From: Spirochaetales bacterium Spiro_05
GTDB lineage: Bacteria; Spirochaetota; Spirochaetia; Sphaerochaetales; Sphaerochaetaceae
Length of the DNA stretch: 64,000 nt
Assembly (NCBI GenBank): GCA_001603115.1
Contig: LVBG01000021.1
Coordinates: 16,207-80,206, forward strand
Direction of reading: 5' to 3'
Each line of letters starts with the position of its first letter. Positions within the stretch are counted from its first letter, which is position 1. A program made the translations under genes and the position numbers. The notes beneath the pieces were generated by a model. That model saw nothing but the letters and a program-made list of their open reading frames with translations, made no database searches and was not told where the DNA came from. This document shows, in pieces, positions 46,001-54,273 of the stretch.

Positions 46001-47437
46001 ATGAAAAGAACACTACATCGCAGGCTCAGCCTCAGTTTAATAACATTGATGATCCTCCTTCCCGTTTTTGGCGGTGGTTCCATGGAGCAAATACTTGCTT
46101 CCCCGGTCACCACAAGCTACACACGGGCAGCAGAGGTAGACCAGATCTCTATCGACGTCGCAGCCCTGGAGCGACTGTATCGGTATGTGGATTCCATTTA
46201 CATCGACGAGGTGGACAAGCAGAAGATGTTCAACGACCTCGCTTCTGCCCTGATAGCAAGCCTCGACGACCCCTACTCCTTCTACGTACCCCCCACAAAG
46301 GCGAAGGAGTACCAGGAAGAGACCAGCGGAGTGTACGGGGGTATCGGGACCTACCTGAACAAGCCCGCTCCGGAGAACAAGGATCTTTCCGAGCCAACCA
46401 CCTTCATGATCACCATAGTCTCTCCCTTCCCAGGCTCCCCGGCCCAGCGTGCTGGGCTGATGGCCGGAGATCTGATCAGTCATATCGGTGGGGAGAAGGT
46501 AGACGACCTTACCAGCTACGAAGCGAGCATGAAACTCAGAGGGGAACCAAACACTGCGGTGACAATAACTGTGTACCGCAATGGGACCTCCTTCGATCTG
46601 ACCTTGGTACGTGAGCGAATCACCACCCCAACGGTCGACAGCGGAATCATCGATGGCAACATCGGATACATCCAACTCTCCGAATTCACTCCCCAAACTG
46701 GAAAACAACTGCTCGATCATGTGCAGAAACTCCAGAAACAGGGTATCGTTGGCTTGGTGATCGATGAACGCAACAACAGCGGCGGAGCCGTGGACGGAGC
46801 AATGCAGTCGGCAAACATCTTCCTTGACGAGGGAAAGACACTGGTCACCATCCAAGGAAAGAAGGGAAGTTTGCGTGACCAACGCTATATTTCCACAGGT
46901 AAGGCTGAAGTCCCCTCATCGCTGCCGATCGTCATCCTCACCAACGGAGGCTCAGCCTCTTCTGCGGAGATTTTTGCGGCAGCAATGAAGGACAACGGCC
47001 GTGCCACCCTGATCGGAAGCAAAACCTTCGGCAAGGGTATCGTCCAGGATGTCTTCCGCTTCGGTGAAGGGTTTGCCCAGGTGACAACCGCCCATTACTA
47101 CACCCCCAACGGGGAGAACATCCACGAGCTTGGGATCGAGCCGGATATCGCGGTTGAGGAAGTCAAACTATCCGATGAGCAGATACCTGCCTTCGAACAG
47201 TTGATGACCGACAAAATCATCAGCACCTATGTGAAGGATAATCCAGAACCCAGTGAGGAGAACATCCGTCGTTTTGCCTCCCTCAACAAGGATAAAGGCA
47301 TTGATGAGAACATCCTTACCCTACTGGTGAGAAACGAGTATCTTTCCAAGATGCCATATGACAAACGGCCGATCGCCGATCCTTTGTTCGATACCACGCT
47401 CAATCGGGCTGTCCAGTTCATCAGGACCGGTCGATGA
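46001..47437 (+). CDS. ctp: S41 carboxyl-terminal processing protease
   Basis: 478 residues. A signal peptide (about 1-30, LITLMILLPVFGGG) is followed by an N-terminal helical domain, a PDZ domain (about 105-200, SPAQRAGLMAGDLI) and the S41 core. The catalytic Ser is in NGGSASSAEIFA and the Lys in SKTFGKGIVQ. The usual DLRNNPGG is DERNNSGG. It is a periplasmic tail-specific protease. TATATT ends 7 nt before the ATG at 46001, without a good -35. The rsmE gene overlaps its stop. Confidence 0.94.
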   Translation: MKRTLHRRLSLSLITLMILLPVFGGGSMEQILASPVTTSYTRAAEVDQISIDVAALERLYRYVDSIYIDEVDKQKMFNDLASALIASLDDPYSFYVPPTKAKEYQEETSGVYGGIGTYLNKPAPENKDLSEPTTFMITIVSPFPGSPAQRAGLMAGDLISHIGGEKVDDLTSYEASMKLRGEPNTAVTITVYRNGTSFDLTLVRERITTPTVDSGIIDGNIGYIQLSEFTPQTGKQLLDHVQKLQKQGIVGLVIDERNNSGGAVDGAMQSANIFLDEGKTLVTIQGKKGSLRDQRYISTGKAEVPSSLPIVILTNGGSASSAEIFAAAMKDNGRATLIGSKTFGKGIVQDVFRFGEGFAQVTTAHYYTPNGENIHELGIEPDIAVEEVKLSDEQIPAFEQLMTDKIISTYVKDNPEPSEENIRRFASLNKDKGIDENILTLLVRNEYLSKMPYDKRPIADPLFDTTLNRAVQFIRTGR

Positions 47438-48231
47438 GACAATACCTATTGCCCCCCGGCTACCAAGGAGAGAGCTCCTTGGTACTCGAGGGGAAGGAGA
47501 GCCAGTATCTGACCAAGGTGTTGCGTCTGAAAGTCGGGCAGCAGATCCTTGGCCGTGATGCAAAGGGCAATCGGTATGTGCTGAAACTCACCGATATTGC
47601 TCGGCACAGCTGCACCCTCTCATGCGCAGTTGCAGAAGCTCAGGATTCGGTGCAGTCCACCGACGAGCTTCCCTCCTTTCAGGGACCCTATCCAAATCTT
47701 GTCCTCCTGCAGTGCCTGTGCAAGGGAAAGAAAGAAGAACAGATAGTCCGTCAGGCAACCGAGATTGGGGTGCATACCATCGCCTTGGTCTCCAGCAGAT
47801 ACTGTGTTACCGATCTTTCGGACAAGAAAGAGAGTGCCCTCTCCTCCCGTTTCGACCGGCTGGAAGCCCAGATCAAGGAGGCCATCCAGCAAAGCGGATC
47901 GCCGGTTCCGACCCAGCTCGAAAGAAATGTCATCCCTCTTTCAGAACTTCCATCGTGGTGGGGCAATCGTGGACTTGGGTTGTTCTTTCATCAGAGCAGC
48001 CGGCCACACATGCAGCAAACCCTTGCTTCCTTGGTACATACTCTTCCGTTCCAAACTCCCATTGCCGTACTCATCGGACCGGAGGGGGGCTTCAGCGATG
48101 AAGAGTGTTTGTTCTTGGAAGATCATGGCTTCACTGCAGTGCTTCTGAAAACAAACATCCTCAGAAGTGAGACAGCTGGAATCTATGCGCTTTCTGCATT
48201 GCAAGTGCTCATGACAGAATCTCATAACTAA
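47434..48231 (+). CDS. rsmE: 16S rRNA (uracil1498-N3)-methyltransferase
   Basis: 265 residues. An N-terminal PUA-like domain (KESQYLTKVLRLKVGQQI) precedes a SPOUT methyltransferase with the knot motifs IGPEGGFSDEE and LRSETAGIYAL. It methylates U1498 of 16S rRNA with SAM. The ATG overlaps the ctp stop in ATGA form, so it is coupled to ctp. The following 125 nt hold no gene. Confidence 0.93.
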   Translation: MRQYLLPPGYQGESSLVLEGKESQYLTKVLRLKVGQQILGRDAKGNRYVLKLTDIARHSCTLSCAVAEAQDSVQSTDELPSFQGPYPNLVLLQCLCKGKKEEQIVRQATEIGVHTIALVSSRYCVTDLSDKKESALSSRFDRLEAQIKEAIQQSGSPVPTQLERNVIPLSELPSWWGNRGLGLFFHQSSRPHMQQTLASLVHTLPFQTPIAVLIGPEGGFSDEECLFLEDHGFTAVLLKTNILRSETAGIYALSALQVLMTESHN

Positions 48232-48356
48232 ACCGGTACACCTCTTAATCATAGAGTAGAGGGTCTCCTTATAACCGCTTGAAACTCATATCGGGATATT
48301 TGCTGAACTTTGACAATCCTGCTTGCTTCCCAGAATACATGTTTCAGGAGTCTGCC

Positions 48357-49472
48357 ATGTCACTGTTCGTCGTCTCTTCGGACTGGAGGTTCAAAGAGAA
48401 GTTCAAGCTGCGTTACAAACCGTCATTTCTTTCGCTCTTCACCATGACTGAGAAAGCCCTGTATGCCTTAAGAATGGAGAATCCGAACTTGCTGATTGTT
48501 GACAGCAAGCTCGGGAAGAACTCCCAAGAAGCATTCGTCGAAGAACTTGCCCACCAAAGCCCTGCTTGCCCGATTCTCCTTTGTATGGATGAAACATTGC
48601 ATCTACCCGAACGGATACAGCAAGCTCTCACCCTCCACACCACCCATCGAGCTACCCTTGATTGGGTGAACTTGTTCGAACACCTCGATCGGATGGCAAG
48701 TGCAGAGTCGGTTCAAGAGGAAGCCCTTTATCATCCCAGCGGGCTCATCGGCGAAAGTGAGAGTATCAAGAGCGTCAGGAAACAGCTGATGCAGTATGCA
48801 AACCACTCCTGTTCAGTGCACCTCTTCGGAGAGACAGGAACAGGCAAGGAGCTTGCAGCAAACTACCTGCACAGCCTCAAGTATCCTCATCGCAACATGG
48901 TCGCCGTCAACTGCTCACTGCTATCCGGGGTACTGGGTAACTCAATGTTCTTCGGCCACACAAAGGGTGCGTTCACCGATGGAAAAACTGAGCTGAAAGG
49001 GTTTGCTTACGAGGCGGACCAATCAACGCTCTTTCTTGACGAAGTGGAGAACCTCTCCCTCCAGTTCCAGGCCGACCTTCTCAGGTTGCTTGAAACAGGG
49101 CACTACCGACACTATGGTGATACCCACCTTCATACCTCACGTTTTCGCTTGGTTACTGCATCGAATGAGAAGCTCCAACATCTTATCGATAAGCGGTCGA
49201 TGCGCAAGGATTTCTACTACAGAATTACCGATGTTGCGCTCACCCTCCCCCCACTGAGGGAGCATCTTGAGGATATTCCCCTCCTTTGCTCCCACTACCT
49301 GAAGCTTCATGCACCTGAGAAAACAATCTCTGACCAGGCTTTGAGACTCTTGGAAACTCATCACTGGCCGGGTAACGTGAGAGAACTCTTCTCCACCTTG
49401 AGAAGAGCTCTTCTCCGTAGCCATGACTCAGTACTGGTGGCCATTCATTCCGAAGATATCGCCCTAGCCTGA
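48357..49472 (+). CDS. sigma54-activator-like AAA+ ATPase without DNA-binding domain
   Basis: 371 residues. Residues 1-120 look like a degenerate receiver (LLIVDSKLG). Residues about 125-360 are an NtrC-type AAA+ domain: Walker A GETGTGKE, Walker B LFLDEVENL, and HHWPGNVRELFSTLRRAL. The sigma54-contacting GAFTGA loop reads GAFTDG. The protein ends about 20 residues after the AAA+ domain, with no Fis-type helix-turn-helix. It may act without DNA binding, like CtcC- or FlgR-type activators, or no longer contact sigma54. The ATG at 48357 follows CAGGAG. Its 3' end overlaps the convergent Cys-rich peptide gene by 9 bp. Confidence 0.85.
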   Translation: MSLFVVSSDWRFKEKFKLRYKPSFLSLFTMTEKALYALRMENPNLLIVDSKLGKNSQEAFVEELAHQSPACPILLCMDETLHLPERIQQALTLHTTHRATLDWVNLFEHLDRMASAESVQEEALYHPSGLIGESESIKSVRKQLMQYANHSCSVHLFGETGTGKELAANYLHSLKYPHRNMVAVNCSLLSGVLGNSMFFGHTKGAFTDGKTELKGFAYEADQSTLFLDEVENLSLQFQADLLRLLETGHYRHYGDTHLHTSRFRLVTASNEKLQHLIDKRSMRKDFYYRITDVALTLPPLREHLEDIPLLCSHYLKLHAPEKTISDQALRLLETHHWPGNVRELFSTLRRALLRSHDSVLVAIHSEDIALA

Positions 49473-49619
49473 ACAGTGGCTGGTGCAGTCACTGCAGCAA
49501 CCGCTGCAGGCTGAAAAGTACGCCCTGCCTGCCTTGATGCGCTGTCTTCTTCTCAAGCTCTTCACTGCCCTGTAGATGAGAAACCCCAGGGCAGATACTC
49601 CTATCACATAGTTGATCAT
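49464..49619 (-). CDS. FeoB-associated Cys-rich membrane peptide
   Basis: 51 residues: one membrane segment (NYVIGVSALGFLIYRAV), a basic stretch, then a Cys-rich tail with CSGCCSDCTSHC. Such small proteins often follow feoB in anaerobes. They may handle Fe2+ or regulate FeoB like FeoC, but the role is unproven. The ATG at 49619 follows AGGAG. It starts 8 nt after feoB, at the end of the feo operon. Confidence 0.88.
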   Translation of the reverse strand: MINYVIGVSALGFLIYRAVKSLRRRQRIKAGRAYFSACSGCCSDCTSHCSG

Positions 49620-49627
49620 ACTTTCTC

Positions 49628-51664
49628 CTACCAAACCAACGATCCGAGCAGATTGATCAGAAGGGCCACCACATATGCCGTTCCCATCTGGATTGCGATC
49701 GCCCCAGTTGTCCGCTTCCAGCTTTTCAGCTCCCGTTTCATAGCTCCTACAGCCGCAAAGCAGGGCATGCAAAGCAGGTTGAAAGCCATATAGGCAAGGG
49801 CAGCTCCTTTGTTGGGAATATCAGCGTGGATACTGCTCAGTGCGTTCGTATCCGAACCCTCCATCAATATGGACTCTGTATAGATGCCAAAGGCCAAATC
49901 ACTATCATAAACGCCTTCCCCAAAACCCAGCTCATTCAGCTCGTCAGCGTCCATTGACGAGAAGTACTCTTGCAGATACTCCTCACTTACATCCTCACTA
50001 TAGAGTTGAGCCAAGGTGACAACCACCATCTCCTTGGCAACCCAACCGGTGGCAATGCCAACCGTCGGTCTCCATGCCCCAAACCCAAGAGGTTTGAAGA
50101 CCGGGGCAATAGCTTTTCCTACCGAGGCAAGCAGGGAGTCATCCATTGCCGAAAGAATTGTCCCTTCTTCTGCACGGTGCTCTGCAGTAAAGGATGAGAG
50201 GCTGAAGTTTGAGAGAGCCCAGATGAGGATGGTTGCAGCAAGAATGACCGTCCCTGCCTTCTGGACAAACCCCTTCACCTTCTCATACCCATGGATCCAG
50301 ACCGATCGGAGGGTGGGAAGCCGGTACTGAGGCAGTTCCATCAGAAAGTTGGAGACCTGACCCTTGTACGCAATGCGGTTTATCACCAGCGAAACGAGAA
50401 TGGAGACTGCCAGGCTGAGCATGTATACGAAGAAGAGCACCACCGTCTTGTTTCCCTCAGCAAAAAAGAGAGAAACAAACATGATGAAAATCGGTAGTTT
50501 CGCCCCACAGGGCATAAACCCACAAAGCAGGGTGGTGATCCGCCTGTCCTTTTCACTGTCCAGGGTCCTGGTTGCCATGATGGCAGGAACCGAACACCCA
50601 AAGCCCATGAGCAATGGAATGAAGGAACGACCTGAAAGGCCAAACCGTCGGAAGATCCGGTCCATGACAAAGGCAACACGAGCCATATAGCCGCTGTCCT
50701 CAAGAAAGCTCATCAGCAAGTAGAGCACCAAGATCAGGGGAAGGAATCCGACAATCGCCCCCAACCCTTCAAGCACCCCATCCACCACCAGGCTGTATGC
50801 CCAGTCGGCGGCACCCAAAGAGAGCAAACCGGAGGCTATGAACTCCGTGAAGGTGCCCCAGAGAAACTCCACCAAAGTTGCAAGGGCAACACCGGGGCTG
50901 CTCAAGCCGGGGATGAAGAGGAAGGACTCACTGAAGGTAGCGGCAAACAATACGTACATGACAAGAGCAAAAACCGGAAGCGCAAAAACACGATGGGTGA
51001 GTATCTTATCCAGCTTGTCACTGCGATTCTCCTGTACTGCACCCGACTCCTTTCCACTTCTTGCAACCACCTGTTCCACCAAGGAGGTGATGAAGGAGTA
51101 CCTCCGGTCTGCAAGCGTATCCTCGTCCACACTCCCTGAAAGCGTGTAGAGAGGTAGCTTCTTGGGTCGTCTGTTTGTGCTTATGGTATGTCTTACCTCA
51201 CGCATAAGCTCATCAAGGCCCTTGCCCTTCCTTGCCTCAAGAGGCACGACGGCAACCCCAAGTTCCGCTTCAAGGCGCTTGAAATCAATGCTCTCGCCCT
51301 TCTCACGCACCTCATCCATCATATTGATTGCAAGGACGGTTGGAACACCTGTTTCGAGAATCTGGAGGGCAAGATAGAGATTGCGTTCAAGACTTGTCCC
51401 ATCAAGGACATCGATGACACAGGCCGGCTTCTCCTCGACGATGTAGGTACGGGTGATGATCTCCTCTGCACTGAAGGGATTGAGCGAATAGGTTCCCGGC
51501 AAATCAAGGACGGTAAGGGAGGTGTCTTTTGTATAGATTCCCTCTTTCTTGTCAACGGTAACTCCCGGCCAGTTTCCGACATGCTGGCGCGATCCGGTAA
51601 GGGCGTTGAATACGGTGGTCTTGCCGGAATTCGGATTTCCGGCAAGGGCGATGATAGTGGACAT
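49628..51664 (-). CDS. feoB: ferrous iron transporter B
   Basis: 678 residues. The N-terminal G domain has GNPNSGKTT (G1), DLPGTYSL (G3) and NMMDEV (G4), followed by a helical guanine-dissociation-inhibitor region. The C-terminal part has about ten membrane segments with two gate repeats, including GFGCSVPAIMATRTL and FMPCGAKLPIF. It imports Fe2+ in anoxic conditions. Ribosome binding site AGGAG precedes the ATG. A palindromic operator-like site lies between feoA and feoB. Confidence 0.96.
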   Translation of the reverse strand: MSTIIALAGNPNSGKTTVFNALTGSRQHVGNWPGVTVDKKEGIYTKDTSLTVLDLPGTYSLNPFSAEEIITRTYIVEEKPACVIDVLDGTSLERNLYLALQILETGVPTVLAINMMDEVREKGESIDFKRLEAELGVAVVPLEARKGKGLDELMREVRHTISTNRRPKKLPLYTLSGSVDEDTLADRRYSFITSLVEQVVARSGKESGAVQENRSDKLDKILTHRVFALPVFALVMYVLFAATFSESFLFIPGLSSPGVALATLVEFLWGTFTEFIASGLLSLGAADWAYSLVVDGVLEGLGAIVGFLPLILVLYLLMSFLEDSGYMARVAFVMDRIFRRFGLSGRSFIPLLMGFGCSVPAIMATRTLDSEKDRRITTLLCGFMPCGAKLPIFIMFVSLFFAEGNKTVVLFFVYMLSLAVSILVSLVINRIAYKGQVSNFLMELPQYRLPTLRSVWIHGYEKVKGFVQKAGTVILAATILIWALSNFSLSSFTAEHRAEEGTILSAMDDSLLASVGKAIAPVFKPLGFGAWRPTVGIATGWVAKEMVVVTLAQLYSEDVSEEYLQEYFSSMDADELNELGFGEGVYDSDLAFGIYTESILMEGSDTNALSSIHADIPNKGAALAYMAFNLLCMPCFAAVGAMKRELKSWKRTTGAIAIQMGTAYVVALLINLLGSLVW

Positions 51665-51680
51665 GGGGACTCCTTCAATT

Positions 51681-51698
51681 AGTTAGATTCTTCTAACT
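51681..51698. promoter_or_regulatory. Feo operator copy 1 (feoA-feoB gap)
   Basis: AGTTAGATTCTTCTAACT is an 18-bp inverted repeat with perfect 7-bp arms. It matches the second copy at 52197-52214 at 15 of 18 positions. It resembles, in GTTAG/CTAAC halves, the sites of DtxR/MntR-family metal repressors but with wider half-site spacing. It lies 17 nt before feoB. Confidence 0.7.
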
Positions 51699-51716
51699 TT
51701 TTGATTAAAAAAATGA

Positions 51717-51941
51717 TTACAGTTTTTCTACTTCAATAAGAGCAGCGTCATGCCGTCTCAAACTGAGATTGTACCCACGAAGAGACAGATCCAACGGATC
51801 GCCAAGTGGGGCCACTTTGATCAACTGTATCTCCACCTTTGGGGTGATACCCATATCCAGGATGCGCTGGCGCATCGCTCCCTGGGTGCCAATGGAAAGC
51901 ACCCGCGCCCTCTCTCCAGGACGCAATTCTCCTAGTGTCAT
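51717..51941 (-). CDS. feoA: ferrous iron transport protein A (second copy)
   Basis: 74 residues, an SH3-like FeoA: TLGELRPGERARVLSI, RQRILDMGITPKVEI, LRGYNLSLRRHDAALIEV. FeoA helps FeoB function through its cytoplasmic domain. It lies 29 nt after the first feoA and 52 nt before feoB. Confidence 0.93.
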   Translation of the reverse strand: MTLGELRPGERARVLSIGTQGAMRQRILDMGITPKVEIQLIKVAPLGDPLDLSLRGYNLSLRRHDAALIEVEKL

Positions 51942-51970
51942 CGTTACTATCTCCTCGTACTGCGACGTTG

Positions 51971-52183
51971 TTATGCTACATCAATCCGGTGGGCCAAACC
52001 TCGATTGAGGGCAAGACGCACACCTTTGATAGAGAGGATGAGCCCTTCTCTGGTATTTCCCATAATGTGAACACTCTGGCCGGTTACAAAACCGAGATCC
52101 ATCAGATGGCGTTTGAGCTCTTCATCAGCATGCAGGCTCACAATCCTTCGTGTTTCACCGACTTGGGCATACGGAAGCGGCAT
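51971..52183 (-). CDS. feoA: ferrous iron transport protein A (first copy)
   Basis: 70 residues, FeoA-like SH3 fold: VGETRRIVSLHADEELKRHL, MDLGFVTGQSVHIMG, IKGVRLALNRGLAHRI. It is divergent from the second copy, suggesting that the two interact differently with FeoB. The ATG follows GGAGG. First gene of the feo operon. Confidence 0.92.
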   Translation of the reverse strand: MPLPYAQVGETRRIVSLHADEELKRHLMDLGFVTGQSVHIMGNTREGLILSIKGVRLALNRGLAHRIDVA

Positions 52184-52196
52184 AGAAATCCTCCAA

Positions 52197-52253
52197 TGTT
52201 AGCTTCTACTAACTTATAGTATGTTTATACCGTCCCTCTCTGCATCATGTCAA
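52197..52253 (-). promoter_or_regulatory. feo operon promoter and operator copy 2
   Basis: TTGACA (52248-52253), 18-bp spacer and TATAAA (52224-52229) on the minus strand form a strong promoter. TGTTAGCTTCTACTAACT (52197-52214) lies just downstream of the predicted start site and matches the site in the feoA-feoB gap. Repression there would block the polymerase. Confidence 0.78.
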
Positions 52254-52265
52254 GTATTTTTTCTA

Positions 52266-53789
52266 TCACCAATCAATTTCGCAACGATCGCGTCCCGCTT
52301 CCTTTGCCCGATAGAGGGCTTTGTCAGCGCGCTTGAGCGCCTGTTGCTCATTTATATCACTCTCGCGGAATGTGGTGACACCGATGGAGATGGTAAGTGA
52401 AAAGGATGCTCCCTCACTGGAAATATCCAAAGCCCTTGCCGTTTCCAACAAGGTTGTGCAAATTTTCTCAAGATTTTTTCCTGCGATATCGGAACAGATT
52501 ACCAAGAACTCATCCCCTCCCATCCGGAACAAGGAGTCTCTGGTGCAGACAACATGCTCCAAGGCGCGGCTAAGTTGGACCAGTGTCCTATCGCCGATGT
52601 CATGTCCATAGGTATCGTTGATATGCTTGAAGAAGTCGATATCAAAAACTGCCACCAGCACCTGTTTTTGATCGCGCTTGAATTTGTAGAAATGATCCTT
52701 GAGAACCGTTTCACCATAGCGGCGGTTCCCGATACCAGTGAGGGTGTCCTGATTGGCTTCCATTTGCAGAGCCTGATTATCCTTTTTGCTCTTTCGTTTC
52801 TCGATGATCATCAAGAGAACAGAATTCAGGACAAAGAGCCCCAGCACCAAGAAGATGAACAGCGGGGTGATCTGCCTGAGGATAAAAGAACTCTGGTTGT
52901 TGGTGTTGTTCACATAGGCTGAAAGGTCATCAAGATGAATGCCCATGGCCACAATCCAATTGTAGTCTTTGTAGAGTTTGGCATAGGTGAGTTTTTCTGA
53001 GATCTCCTTACTGTCCTTCTTCTGGAAGTAGTAGGTGAAGAACAGCTCCCCGTTCTGTTTCACACCCTCAAGCTCGGTCTTGTAGGGGGTGTTCCCCTTG
53101 ATATCGGTCATGCTGGTGGAAAGCAGGGTTCCGACCGTATCACGCAGGTTGGGATGAATCCTCCGGATGGCATACCCATCCCCACCATCCCAGTTGACCA
53201 CCTCGTTTACCCAGATATAGGAGTTCTCTGAGTAGGCAGAGCCATAAATCTCTTCGGTAATGAACGCTTTCACCTCAGATTCAATCACTGTTTGCCGAAT
53301 GCCAAGAAAGAGGGTGTAGGGTGCATAGGAGCGGAAAATCTGGGTGTCGTACTCGTGTATTCTCTTTCCCACCACCTCAATGGGAAGTTCCCCTTCACCG
53401 ACCAGTGAGTGAGTGTCCAAAATAACCTTACCTGTTTCCTTCTCCCACAACACGGCAGTCCATGCTGCGTTGGCCGAGTTGGAAAGGTATGAGGTGGCTC
53501 TTCCGACAAAACCATCTCCGGTTGTGTAGGCATTGTCAAGGAGCAAAAGCTTCCGCTCCAGCTCCGCCTTATAGCGTTGGTTGGTGATGGCGCGATGCGT
53601 ATCGATGCGTTTGACTTGGTTCTGAACTGAGTCGTACAAAAACTGTCGCTTCAAGTGCTCAATACTTTCAGCTGTGTTGGTACGGTACACCTTTTCGATG
53701 CGGGATATGGTCAGCATGCTAAGGGCAAACAACAGAATCGCAGAAATGAGAATGATGGTGGTACTGGTTGTCCAGAACTTGCGCTTCAA
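52266..53789 (-). CDS. membrane-anchored diguanylate cyclase with periplasmic Cache-like sensor
   Basis: 507 residues. The first membrane segment (about 11-33) and second (about 315-337) enclose a ~280-residue extracytoplasmic region of Cache type. The C-terminal GGDEF domain has MGGDEFLV, DIDFFKHINDTYGHDIGD and RADKALYRAKEAGRD. It makes c-di-GMP from GTP. The product-inhibition site RxxD is CTRD here, so feedback is probably lost. The start is TTG at 53789, preceded by AGGGGG. A TTG at 53813 would lie inside the -10 of its own promoter. It is monocistronic. Confidence 0.9.
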   Translation of the reverse strand: MKRKFWTTSTTIILISAILLFALSMLTISRIEKVYRTNTAESIEHLKRQFLYDSVQNQVKRIDTHRAITNQRYKAELERKLLLLDNAYTTGDGFVGRATSYLSNSANAAWTAVLWEKETGKVILDTHSLVGEGELPIEVVGKRIHEYDTQIFRSYAPYTLFLGIRQTVIESEVKAFITEEIYGSAYSENSYIWVNEVVNWDGGDGYAIRRIHPNLRDTVGTLLSTSMTDIKGNTPYKTELEGVKQNGELFFTYYFQKKDSKEISEKLTYAKLYKDYNWIVAMGIHLDDLSAYVNNTNNQSSFILRQITPLFIFLVLGLFVLNSVLLMIIEKRKSKKDNQALQMEANQDTLTGIGNRRYGETVLKDHFYKFKRDQKQVLVAVFDIDFFKHINDTYGHDIGDRTLVQLSRALEHVVCTRDSLFRMGGDEFLVICSDIAGKNLEKICTTLLETARALDISSEGASFSLTISIGVTTFRESDINEQQALKRADKALYRAKEAGRDRCEIDW

Positions 53790-53812
53790 AGATTGCCCCC
53801 TGATGTGATGCA

Positions 53813-53841
53813 ATCATACCACAGGCACAAGGGGTGAGCAA
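53813..53841 (-). promoter_or_regulatory. promoter of the GGDEF gene
   Basis: TTGCTC (53836-53841), 17-bp spacer, TATGAT (53813-53818) on the minus strand, giving a leader of about 15-17 nt that includes AGGGGG. Confidence 0.65.
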
Positions 53842-53862
53842 TGTGAGAAGTTGTGATGAAGG

Positions 53863-54245
53863 TTATCCACAAGTTACCCTTGCAACAGGATGGCATCCAC
53901 TCAGTGTCGAAGTTCCACTAAGTGCCGTCATAAGGTTACTTACAGCTCTTTCCAGAGAGGAGTATTGCTTGTGGATAACTTGTTGATAACTCGTTTGCAA
54001 AGTGTAGATGCAACACTGCTCCAATCCATATGGAAGTGAATGAATCTTATATAAAAATTCAATTGAAGTTGTGAGGTAGGAATTATACTATTTTGTTTTA
54101 TTGTATAAACTTGTCATTCTCTCAGAATACGTCCATATACCATGTGCAACAGAGGGAAACTTCTCCCATCAAAAAGGCTCCTCAAACTTGTGTACAAGGG
54201 GTTGTGGATAACTTGTGGATAACTTTGGGATTAGGTTGTGGACAG
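53863..54245. other. DnaA-box cluster with AT-rich segment, candidate oriC
   Basis: Four perfect 9-mers of TTATCCACA occur: 53863-53871 (plus), 53970-53978, 54203-54211 and 54214-54222 (minus). A one-mismatch box lies at 53981-53989 and a two-mismatch box at 54237-54245. Between the two groups, 54041-54115 is very AT-rich and could be the unwinding element. The whole 484-nt gap between the GGDEF gene and murA lacks a gene. The jag and yidC genes, often near origins, lie 9 kb away. A DnaA-regulated site is the alternative. Confidence 0.72.
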
Positions 54246-54273
54246 CCTCTCGAACTCTTGGAAAAACAGAGAG

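Noticed and set aside
48232..48356. Sigma54 (-24/-12) promoter before the AAA+ gene
   Set aside because: A GG and GC are present but their spacing is 7 nt, not the required 10. TTGACA at 48310 also lacks a -10 at the right distance.
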